From Raffaelea ambrosiae (lineage: Eukaryota; Ascomycota; Sordariomycetes; Ophiostomatales; Ophiostomataceae), in assembly GCA_002778195.1 (NCBI GenBank), contig PCDI01000012.1, positions 124,001 through 188,000 on the forward strand: DNA of 64,000 bases, written 5' to 3'. A program made the position numbers and the translations under genes. The notes under the pieces were generated by a model. The model was given only the letters and a program-made list of their open reading frames with translations, was not told where the DNA came from and ran no database searches. Positions 55,787 through 64,000 of this stretch are shown piece after piece (within the stretch, counting starts at the first letter, position 1; every line of letters begins with the position of its first letter).

Positions 55787-58220
55787 CTATGGCTTCCTCA
55801 GCAAACCCACCCGCATCTGCCCGCTGCCGCCCCTGTTGGCGCGCAGATAGTACGGCACAAAGACGAGCTCCTGGGGCTCCCCATAGGCGGCCGCAGCCCC
55901 GGTGGCGTCCACGTCGCGCGTCGGCCCGGAGCCTGCCCGCTGTGGGTTCCACCACGCGGCGACCGTTCTTTGCCAGCCGACGGTCCGCAGCGCCACATAC
56001 GCGTGCGCCTCCGCATCGTCGTTCTGGATCGCGCCGGCCTCTTCGCGGAACGGGGCGGCTGCCGAGAGGGCCGTGTTTCGGAAGTGGTCCGTCACCCAGG
56101 GATTGTCCACGTCCTCCACGCAGTACACCAGCGGGCCCCGGCCCACGGCCAGCGTGTCCTGGTGCGTGTAGGGATGGGGGGCCATCAGACGAGGCTCGAA
56201 GCCGAGGATGGTCAGCCGGAAGGACGGATGCCGGGCTGTGTAGGCCGGCGGCAGGACGAGGTAGCCGCTGTGCAGCGCGGCCCCCGTGCAGGGCGGCTCC
56301 AGCTGGACAAGGGGTGTGTCTCTTTGTCAGTTCCGGGTTTTTGGGTTTTTGGGTTTGTGGGTTTGTGGCGGGGGGGGGGGGTTTCGTCTCCGGACCGAAA
56401 CGAGCCCGCGGGGACCACTCACCGTGTATTTCTCCTTGGCCCACCCGGGCACGCGCAGTCGGATGGTCGTCCGGACGGTGTCGGGTGCGGTCAGATGCAA
56501 GTCCACCGTGCCTTCCCACGGCCAGTTGGTCGTCTGTGTGAGCGTCACCGTATGCTCCCCCTTCTCCTCCTCCTCCTGATGCCCCGGTCCGCCCACGCCG
56601 AACCGCAACGTGGCCGACGTGTACAAGTGCACATGAACAAAGGCCTCCTGCACCACGGGACCCCCCTGTTTTTTGTCGTCGTCGCCGTCGTCGCCGCCGT
56701 CGCCTTCTTCTCCTCCGCTGCGGCCCGCTCCGTAGTCCCACAGGTAGCCGCCCAGGCTGCCAAACAGGCGCATCAGATTGGGCGGGCAGCAGGCACACGC
56801 AAACCAGCTGTGCCGCACCGACCGGTCGCCGTCGGCGCTGGCCAGCGGGTTGACGTACGTAAACGACCGGCCCGCGAGGTCCATGGCCGTCAGCACCGCG
56901 TTGTACAGGCACAGCTCCAGCACGTCGCCGTAGCGCCCGTCCAGGCGGCGGTGCAGCAGCCGCTCGGCCAGCATGACGACGCCGATGGCCGCGCACGTCT
57001 CGTTGTAGCAGCCGCCGCCGCCGTCGTCGGCGCCCTGGGGCAGCACGTAGTCGCGGCCAAAGCCCTCCCACTGGCGCACCGCGCCGATGCCGCCGGTCGC
57101 GGACATTTTGCGGTCCACCATGTTGGCCCAGAGCCGGTCGAGAGCGGCGGACAGGTCGTCCTCGTTCTGGCCTGGGCCTGGGTCCCGGCCTTGTTGGCCT
57201 GGGTTCCGGCCTTGTTGGCCCGGGTTCCGGCCTTGTTGGCCCGGGTTCCGGTCCTCCCCCCCCAGACACAAGAGGTCCGCCACCCCCGTCAGCAGGTACA
57301 TGGCCCGCACGGCGTGCCCCTCGACGGCGGTCTGTTCCCGGATGGGCCGGTGGGCCTGGCAGTACCAGTGGCTGCCGACCTCCGGGTAGGTGTTGGGCCG
57401 GCGGCCGGGCTGGTCGCCGCGCTGCTTCTCTTCCCAGTCGTAGTACGGCATGCCCGCCTGCCCCGTCGGGTTGCCCCGCTCCTCCAGAAAGTAGCGCGCC
57501 AGCTCGTAGGCCGCCGCGTTGCCGGTGGCCCGGTACAGCCGCAGCAGGGCCAGCTCGATCTCGGGGTGGCCCGGGTAGGCGTGTTTCTGGTCGGGCCCGG
57601 GACCAAAGAGGCGGCTGAGGAGGCGGACGTAGCGCTCGATCGGCTCGAGCAGGAGGGTGTTGTGGTAGTGGTCGTGGTGCGCAAGGGCCGCCTCGATGAG
57701 GTGGCCGGCGTTGTACCTGTCCGAGTCAGTGCAAGCCACTCAAAGTACAAAAAAAAACGTGAAACTCTCAACTCTGCTGAACCTACAGCTCGTGCTGGTC
57801 CCGGATGTTGGACCACCGTGCCTCGGGCTCGACCACGGTAAAGTACACGTTCAGGTAGCCATCCGCCTGCTGGGCACGGCGAATGTCCTGCACGAGCTCG
57901 TGGATGGCCGCGTCGACCTCCTCCTCCTCCGCGTCGGCGTTGCCGTCGTCGCGGTTGTTGTTCTGGCCCAGGAAATAGCAGGCACCCTCAATCCACTTGG
58001 CAATGTCGCTGTCCCAGAAGAGGCTCTTGGGCACCGGCCAGTCGTACGGCTCGTCGTAGACCGGGTGCCACTGGAGCTTGAAGCAGTCGTACCGGCCGGT
58101 GTCCCGCAGCTTTTGCAGCTGGGCCTTGACGGTGACGCGCCGGACGGCCTCGCGCCGGTCAAAGAGCAGCGAGGGTCCGTGGAAGACCGTGTCGCGGAAG
58201 ACGAACTGGGGATTGGCCAT
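55787..58220 (-). CDS. GH127 family beta-L-arabinofuranosidase-like glycosidase
   Basis: Three exons (58220-57787, 57716-56423, 56302-55787) encode 747 residues of the GH127 (formerly DUF1680) six-hairpin family, which removes L-arabinofuranose from beta-linked arabinosides. The catalytic zinc-thiolate site is intact: Glu384 and Cys386 in CYNETCAAIG and the Cys454-Cys455 pair in WFACACCPPNLMRLFGSLGGY. These correspond to the Glu, Cys and Cys-Cys ligands of the bacterial enzyme HypBA1. The conserved VEGHAVRAMYLLTG helix is at about 276-289. No signal peptide is present, so it probably acts in the cytosol on imported sugars. Residues about 302-327 are three NPGQQGR repeats encoded by a 21-bp minisatellite, and an Asp/Gly-rich insert (GGDDGDDDKKQ) lies near 480. 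The gene is divergent from the MFS sugar porter at 59037. Family activities beyond arabinose exist, so the substrate is a prediction. Confidence 0.92.
56370..56381 (-). repeat. G/C homopolymer in GH127 intron 2
   Basis: A run of about ten G on the plus strand (C in the transcript), in the intron between exons 2 and 3, flanked by GGGTTTTT-type repeats at 56334-56368. Confidence 0.7.
57187..57249 (-). repeat. coding 21-bp minisatellite in GH127 gene
   Basis: Three copies of a 21-base unit (GGCCTTGTTGGCC(T/C)GGGTTCC on the plus strand) add seven residues each, NPGQQGR, to a surface-loop position of the enzyme. Being a multiple of three it keeps frame. Confidence 0.9.
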
Positions 58221-59036
58221 GACGGTGTGGTTGTTGTGTGGTTTTTTTTTTTTTTTTCTTTCTCTCTGCTGGCTTTTTGGCTTACAGTTTGTCAGTTCAC
58301 CATTGGATCCGGGCTTGGCTCTTGACTTGACCAATGTATGCGAGGTCTTTTCATCACGTCCACGGCCAACGTCATATTTACGCGTAAGCACTGCATCGCC
58401 CATCACCGTTCCGGCGAGCTGCAGTCGACTCCCACCGGTGTCTTTGACCGAGGAACGATAGCTCGATGGCTTCGTCGTGCTTCCGCAGTAGTCATCTCAT
58501 GACAATCGACCCTGGGCACAAACGTGCTCCGGTGGGAGGTTGCAACCACGACCCAGAACGGCCAAGTCCCTCCCGCCGGAGGCACGAAGAAAGAACCAAG
58601 TCCCTCCACCGGAGGCACGGAAAAAGAAAAGAAGACCAAAAAAAAAAAGACACCACGGGTCCACCTCTCCGCACCTCTCCCCCAATCTCCCCACAAACGA
58701 TCTGCACGGCTCCAGGTTGTCGTCGTAATGGACTCAGTATGGGGATGGCGTAATGGGTCGCCTACGTTGGCCGAGAACAGTCTTTCGAAAGTCGGGGAAG
58801 AGATGAACGTGTGACCTGCCTGTGGTCTATTTGCAACCGAACGACAAGATGCGACTGTTGGGCGAAGCCCCAAGCATAAAAACTGCGTGTCGAGCACCCC
58901 GTTTGGATGGATTCTTCTTGTGGGTGCCTTTTTGGCAGATTGATTTTCTGTGGACTGCTCTCGTCACGGATTCTCACGGGACCAACACACTCCCTCTCTG
59001 GCTGATTCCACCCATTTTTTCGCAAGCCTCGCAAGC
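58221..59036. promoter_or_regulatory. divergent promoter of GH127 and MFS porter genes
   Basis: An 816-base interval between two divergent start codons. It contains two CCAAT-box-like sequences near 58301 and 58331. Three CTCC/GGAG inverted repeats lie in its centre, two of them in a 34-bp direct repeat. An A/G-rich tract lies at 58620-58650. Shared regulation of the two genes is inferred from this layout. Confidence 0.5.
58527..58618. promoter_or_regulatory. candidate operator with three CTCC-GGAG inverted repeats
   Basis: CTCC-GGTG-GGAG at 58527-58538 is followed by two copies of a 34-bp repeat starting CCAAGTCCCTCC at 58562 and 58596. Each copy holds CCTCC...CCGGAGGCACG. Inverted triplets such as CCG/CGG or CTCC/GGAG are typical of sites for dimeric Zn2Cys6 regulators. 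The identity of any regulator is unknown. Confidence 0.4.
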
Positions 59037-61161
59037 ATGGGTTTCATGCAGACGTTCCTCCCGGCCAACGACCGCTATGCCGCTCTTCTGCTGTACGGCA
59101 TGGTCTTCAGCCTGGCCTTTAATGGCTACGACGCTGGCATCATGACGGTCATTCTTGCGGACAAGCAGGTAGGCCATTGCTGGGTGAAGCTCGCAGTGTT
59201 GTCTTGACTTCGTCTCCTGACCAATCCCCCAGTTCATCGACTACTACAGCGTCGACTCGACGAGAAGCGGCGTCATTGCCACCATTCCGTGGGCCAGCAC
59301 TGGTCTTGCCCAGCTGTGCATTGCCGGGCCACTGGCCAACATTGTTGGCCGGCTTTGGGCACTGCGTATTTCTATATCTGTGAGTTGAAGTGTTTTTTAT
59401 TTTATTTTATATTTTATTTTATCTTTCTTTTTCTATCGCCCTTTCTTTCTTTCACTGATATCAATCATGAACGAACGCCTCTAGATTATGATCATCGGCG
59501 TGGTCGTCCAAGTGGTGCCCAACACCTACGGCGTGCTGGTATTTGGTCGACTCTTGACGTACGTGCGGTTCTCCATTTCTGGCCGGTTGTCAATTGGATG
59601 CCTCCTTGATCCTTTTGTCACTTTGCTTTTCTCTACACCTCGATTAATCACATCTACTGACACGTTCTAAGTGGCCTCGGCTTTGGCTGCATCTACATCG
59701 CCACCAACCTGTATGGTACGCACGAAACAAAGATGTGTCTTTGATGTGTCTTTGAGGCCGCGGTCTCTGAAACCACAGCCGCAAAAAAACACCCCAGCTA
59801 ATTATCTTCTTCCCCCCCCAGTCGCTGAATGCGCTCCTCGAACCCTCCGTGGCTCCTTTGTCGGCACCGTCAGCCAGTTCGGCTACCAGCTCGGCACCCT
59901 CATCGCCTTCTGGGCCGGCTACGGCATGTCCTTCCACACCGCGCCCTACAACATTGCCTGGCGCGTCTCCAACCTCATCCAGATCCCCATCGGCCTCATG
60001 TTCGTCGTCGTCTCCTTCTGGTACCCCGAGTCGCCCCGCTGGCTGTACGAAAAGCGGCCCGACGACCCCAGCCGCTGTCTGCAGACACTGTGCAAGCTGC
60101 GCATGGGCACCCCCGAGTCCGAGCACGTGGCCGGAGAGTTCCGCGACATTGTCGCCTCCTACGAGTACCGCAAGAAGTTTGACACCGGGTACGCGGGGCT
60201 GTTCAAGTCACCGGCTCTGCGAAAGCGCCTGGCGTATGGACTTTATGCGACAGCGCTGCAGTTAGTTTTGTCCTCGCTCGCTACGCTCATTCGATTCTTC
60301 TCTTTCCTTTCTTTTCTGTCCTCGCTCGCTTCGCTCGCTCGATTGTCTCTTTTCTTTCAAGAACATCTTCTGACGTATTGCAAAGACAAGCTGGAGGCAT
60401 TGCCTCACTGACCATGTATGCCACCCTTGTAAGTATCGATCTCTGCCCCCCCCTCCCCTACTCTATACCCCAACTCACCACCACTTCTCCCACAGATCTA
60501 CCAGTCCCTCGGCTGGGATGCTGGCCACCAGGCCCTCGCCATCAACGGCATCCAGTCCGTCCTCCAGCTGCTCATCGTCCTCGTCAACACCTTCACCGTG
60601 GACCGCTTCGGCCGCCGCGCACTCCTGATCGCCGGCTTCGCCATCCAGGCTCTCGCGCTGCTCATCCTCTCCTCCCTCACCACCGCCTTCCCCCACAACG
60701 ACAACAAGCCCGCCGCCGTCTTCGAGGTCGCCATGCTCTTTGTCGTCGGACTCACCTACTGCTGGTCCAACGGCCCCATTGCCCCCGCGATCGCCTCGGA
60801 GATCTTCCCCCAAGAGGTCCGCGACAAGGCCTTTGGCGTGTCCCTGCTGGGCCAGACGGTGTGTCTGCTGGCCCTGACGCAGCCGTGGCCGCGCTTCAAC
60901 AGCGAGGTCGGCGGCAAGAGCTACTGGCTGCTGTTCGGTCTCAACGTGCTGTGTCTGGTGTCCGTCGTGGTGATCCTGCCCGAGACCAAGGGCGTGTCGC
61001 TGGAGCGCATGGACCGCATCTTTGGCGAGGTGGACGCCGTGGCGGCAGGCGAGGCCGAGGGCGGCGACAAAAAGGCGGTGGCGGCAGCCACGGCACACTG
61101 CGAGGAACAACAGAAGGGAGGCGTCTCTGGAGAGCAGAACAGGGCTGAGGACCGCGTCTGA
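59037..61161 (+). CDS. MFS sugar porter, partner of GH127
   Basis: Seven exons (59037-59168, 59233-59379, 59485-59558, 59672-59715, 59822-60260, 60386-60428, 60496-61161) encode 514 residues of the MFS sugar porter family. Helix 1 holds LAFNGYDAGIMTVIL. After helix 2 the usual GR(R/K) motif reads ANIVGRLWALR. PESPRWLYEKRP follows helix 6, DRFGRR lies between helices 8 and 9, and LPETKGVSLERMDRIFGE ends helix 12. The usual QQ(x)GIN of helix 7 reads QQAGGIASLTMY here. Two very short internal exons (44 and 43 bases) are needed to keep frame and helix pattern. The hydrophilic tail is Ala/Glu-rich. An in-frame upstream Met at 58950 exists, but the stretch before 59037 is not protein-like. With the divergent GH127 gene it may import an arabinosyl compound. 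Confidence 0.92.
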
Positions 61162-62275
61162 GGGGAAAAGATGCACAGAAAAGAAAAAGAACATGGAATG
61201 GAATACTGTGATATATCGTGGAACAGTGAAATTGAATACATACAATAATCAAACCGTTGTGCGTTGCTTTCGACTGTTTCGTAGGAACAACAATATGCTT
61301 GGTATCAACTTCTTGTGAGAAAATTCAGGGTCCGAGCCCGAGACATGCTTCACCAAAACTGTCTCTCCATCCATTTCCGCACCCATACTCGCAATTGTTT
61401 GCATTAGTTCGCAACAAATACACACGGTAAAATCAGCAACAAACCTGGATAGGTGTGCTGGTAGCAGTAACTTGGCGAATGTAAGAGCAAGTTGGGGACC
61501 TCTTTGAATTGATTTAGGCTATTAACTAGTTAACACCTTGCTTGGTCACCAGACACAGACAGTAGTTGGCTTCCATGGCCTCCCACCGGAGCATCCCACC
61601 GGAGCCTCCCACCGGGGCCTCCCACCGGGACTCTACCAAAGCCTACCGGAGTCAACAAAATTCCCATCCTAACGTAACGCGATGCGCAACTACAATACCA
61701 CCTGCGCCTGGTTTCACCCATTGGACAACCAGGGATCAAAGCTGCAATGCGAACTTTCCCCAGCTTTGCCTTCCCCACGACTCAAGATGCAACTAAGCTG
61801 AGGTACTAGAGCTGGGGCCTACGTCTACAAGGGAAAGCTGCTTTCCGCACAGCGACGTGACAAAACAGAAAACGGTACACGTGAAGATGCGAATTCATGT
61901 CCAGGCAAGGTCCGCCGCATTTGTACCACAAGATTGCATCTGTGGTCGTGACGGCAGACGAGGCAAGCATGGGAATAGCAGCCATTGGTCAGAGTATGCT
62001 TCTGTAAGTGCGTGCATTGCATACATCACTGCATGGGGGAGCACGGCCCAGCAGGAATCCTTGTTATTTTATTATTTTATTTATTTTATTATTCTCAGAT
62101 TAGGTCACACTGAAGTGATGCCTACAGAGACGATTTTGTCTTGGCTTCAGCTATATCAAAAGGCAAACTGTGCACAAAGAGAGAACACACAGAGAACGGA
62201 GAAAAAAAAAGATACATTGAAAGAGAAAAGAAAAGAAAACCTAAGATCGACTTGAACACCGAACAAGCCGTGGGC
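61162..62275. other. intergenic, upstream of GNAT fragment
   Basis: No gene. A perfect-length 13-bp tandem repeat lies at 61578-61629. AT-rich (TTATT)n DNA lies at 62061-62096 and an A/G-rich segment at 62170-62240. No N-terminal half of an acetyltransferase is visible in any frame. Confidence 0.5.
61578..61629. repeat. 13-bp tandem repeat GCCTCCCACCGG(A/G)
   Basis: Four contiguous 13-base units differ at only two positions. The CCACCGGAG core also occurs in the GH127/MFS promoter at about 58606-58614. Confidence 0.9.
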
Positions 62276-62581
62276 ATGGCCACGGGCATACCGGGTCCGG
62301 GCACCCCGGCCACCTATGCAGAGGTCATCTCCCTGTGGGTCGCCCCGGCCTTCCGCGGCCGGGGCGTGGCCTCCCAACTCCTCGCAGCCGTGGCCGGCTG
62401 GGCAGCGGCCGAGGAGAAGCACGGCGGGTTCGGCCAGCTCAAGCTGTGCGTGAAGCCCGACAACGCGGTGGCGCGGACGGTCTACGAGCGCAACGGCTTT
62501 GTCCGGGCGGAGGAGCCGGCCGACGAGGCCATGTCCGACGACCCCGCGATGCTGGTGATGGTGCGGCAGTTGCGTCGATGA
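62276..62581 (+). pseudogene. GNAT acetyltransferase, N-terminal half missing
   Basis: The open frame from the first ATG gives 102 residues. They match the second half of a GNAT N-acetyltransferase: the strand before motif A (TYAEVISLWVAPAF), the acetyl-CoA loop RGRGVASQLL (Q/R-x-x-G-x-G/A type), then LKLCVKPDNAVARTVYERNGF, the conserved motif B. GNAT proteins normally need about 60 more residues upstream for the fold. The frame stays open upstream to about 62141 without an ATG, but the sequence there is Lys/Arg/Glu-rich simple sequence and not GNAT-like. A splice acceptor (CCTAAG) near 62244 could join a distant exon, but none was found. It is most likely a 5'-truncated gene copy. An unrecognised first exon is the alternative. 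Confidence 0.6.
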
Positions 62582-62707
62582 CACCCAGTCCTAGGATTCT
62601 TTCTTTGCGGTTGCGTCACCAGAAAGAGAGACGGCATGGATGAACTGGAGACAAATGTGCTTGGATTATGGGTGATACGGTTCGCTACAGTCGTCTCTAC
62701 AACGCCC

Positions 62708-63922
62708 TCACAACTTTGCCCCGTCTCCTTCCTGGGCCGGCCGCACCACAAACCCATGCCGCGGTGCATGCAGATGCACCGCCGTCGTCGTCGCCGACTG
62801 GCCGTCCTTGCCCGCAATCGCAATCACCACCTCGTCATCGTCCAGCTTCACCAGCCGGCCGACGTCCTTGCCCGACATGCCCGTGTCCGTGGGCCAGACG
62901 ACCACCCGCTGCCCGGCCTGGAACCCGCCTGCGCGGGCCACCGGGCAATGTGCATCCAGGGAAGACGATGCAGACACAGGCGGCGGCTCGTGGAAGGGCG
63001 CCGCCAGGATGGCCGCCGCGGCCTGCTCGCCTTTGACGCGCTTCGGCGGAGCGGCGCCCGGCTTCTTGCGCGCCGCTTGGACCGCCGCACCAAATCGCTC
63101 GATCCAGGCAAAGAGCCGGGGGAACTGGGCCCGGTCCAGAGCCGGGTGTGGGTGGTCCCCCGGATCGGTGAGAAACGCGCCCGGCATGCCGGCCAGCCAG
63201 TGGAACGGCCAGATGGCCTCGATGTCGGCCAGCGACGGCGCGGGCGTCTGGAGGAGCCAGTCGCGGCCGTCGGCGAGCAGGGTGGTCTCGAGCAGGGCGG
63301 CGGCGTGGCGCATGTCGACGAGGGACTCGGCGCGGCGGAGGGCGGGTGATGGAGCGACGGACAGAGATTTGTTGGGATCGTTGGGATCGTTGGGTGCAGG
63401 TGATCCCCCCAGAAAGTCGGCGCGGTCCTTGAGAAACACGGGATCCTTGAGCAGGGGCAGGTCCGGCGGAATCAGCTTGCTGGCGGACGCAAAGATGGTC
63501 TCGACGGAAAAGATGTCGAGCAGACGGTCGAGGGCCTTGGTTTCCGGCGCGGCACCGACGGCAGCGCCGGCACCCAGGGGCGGCTTGGACGGGCACAGCT
63601 GCTCGAGCTTCTGGAAGATGAGACGGGTGTCGACGTAGACGTCGCGGCCGATGGCGAGCACGGGGATGCGGCGGTGGGCGATGCCGAGGCGGGCGAGGTC
63701 TGGCCTAGGCATGGTCGGCGGTTGGAGCTGGGGTGCGTGTGAGCGTAAGCAGCTGGAAACGGACATCATTCACGTGGTGATCGTGTACATGGCGATGGAT
63801 TCGTGTAGGCACCAACTTACACACTCGACATAGGGCAGCCCGCGCAGGGTGAGATACCACTGGATGCGCCGCGCATAGGGCGAGTAGCTGTAGTGGTACA
63901 AGACAATCTGCGGGTCGGCCAT
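62708..63922 (-). CDS. glutathione S-transferase-like protein with C-terminal extension
   Basis: Two exons (63922-63821 and 63727-62708) encode 373 residues. The N-terminus (IVLYHYSYSPYARRIQWYL, then LPYVEC joined to LQPPTMPRPDLARLG) is the thioredoxin-like GST N-domain, with IPVLAIGRDVYVDTRLI as its cis-Pro and substrate-binding turn. The helical C-domain follows at about 95-260. Residues about 290-373 form an extra region with beta-strand character (FQAGQRVVVWPTDTG, GRLVKLDDDEVVIAI), which may be a small barrel. The catalytic Ser/Tyr/Cys that activates glutathione is not certain, although Ser13 in SYSPYARR is the likely candidate. The intron has a GTAAGT donor and a CCCCAG acceptor and is phase 0. 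The role may be in detoxification, and the substrate is unknown. The stop lies 127 bases from the stop of the convergent GNAT fragment. Confidence 0.88.
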
Positions 63923-64000
63923 GCTGTCTCGCTGTCTCGCTTGTTTGTGAGGCTGTCTGGTGCTGGGGTTTCAGTTTTCCGCGATCAATGGATTGATTGT

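Noticed and set aside
55553..57841. 762-residue open frame on the plus strand
   Set aside because: It is antisense to the GH127 gene. The GC-rich third positions of the real gene suppress stop codons on the opposite strand, and the protein is Arg/His/Val/Gly-rich with no domain.
58950..59036. Upstream in-frame start for the MFS porter
   Set aside because: The extra 29 residues have no family match, and the ATG at 59037 gives the usual short N-terminus before helix 1.
1..64000. Search for tRNA, 5S rRNA, CRISPR arrays, telomeric repeats and transposase genes
   Set aside because: No T-arm plus A-box pair, 5S core, spaced direct-repeat array, TTAGGG series or transposase motif was seen by eye. 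A covariance-model and repeat search would be needed to exclude them.

Overview
This window is nuclear DNA of a filamentous ascomycete (Pezizomycotina). The evidence is many short introns with GTAAGT-type donors and CAG/TAG acceptors, GC-rich third codon positions in exons, an Atf1/AtfA-type bZIP factor, a p24/Erv25 protein, the kinetochore protein Dsn1/Mis13, an extracellular cupredoxin with a C-terminal hydrophobic anchor, and typical fungal sugar porters. The low-complexity proteins and long intergenic regions would fit a Sordariomycete, possibly Ophiostomatales-like, but that placement is a guess. No tRNA, rRNA, CRISPR array or intact transposon was recognised by eye. One assembly gap (137 N) lies at 7494-7630 and one ambiguous base at 19155.

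Layout. 1-5.2 kb: a secreted agmatinase/ureohydrolase (minus) in intergenic DNA. 5.2-6.4 kb: a GC-rich block that looks like a decayed coding region, then a minisatellite. 7.0-9.4 kb: a kinase-fold protein with degenerate catalytic motifs, interrupted by the gap, convergent with a small two-exon gene of unknown function. 12.4-18.2 kb: an AIF/FSP1-type FAD oxidoreductase, a secreted blue-copper-like protein and an amidase-signature enzyme. 18.2-26.5 kb: over 8 kb with no supportable gene, but with C-rich and CA-rich tracts. 26.5-37.1 kb: a nine-exon MFS sugar porter and a 1491-residue disordered protein. 38.1-48.2 kb: a housekeeping block of U1-C (with a 6-nt micro-exon), Erv25, Dsn1/Mis13 and the AtfA bZIP factor. 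48.2-53.8 kb: another gene-poor stretch. 53.8-61.2 kb: a FAD-dependent amine/amino-acid-oxidase-like enzyme, a GH127 beta-L-arabinofuranosidase-family enzyme and an MFS sugar porter. 62.3-63.9 kb: a GNAT domain lacking its N-terminal half and a GST-like protein.

Functional links. The GH127 enzyme has no signal peptide and shares a divergent promoter with an MFS sugar porter, which suggests uptake of an arabinosyl compound followed by intracellular hydrolysis. That promoter holds repeated CTCC/GGAG inverted repeats that could bind a dedicated regulator. The U1-C/Erv25 pair is also divergent. The remaining neighbours show no obvious shared pathway. All exon boundaries were joined by eye from frame continuity, splice consensus and family conservation. 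They should be read as gene models, not as transcript-proven structures.
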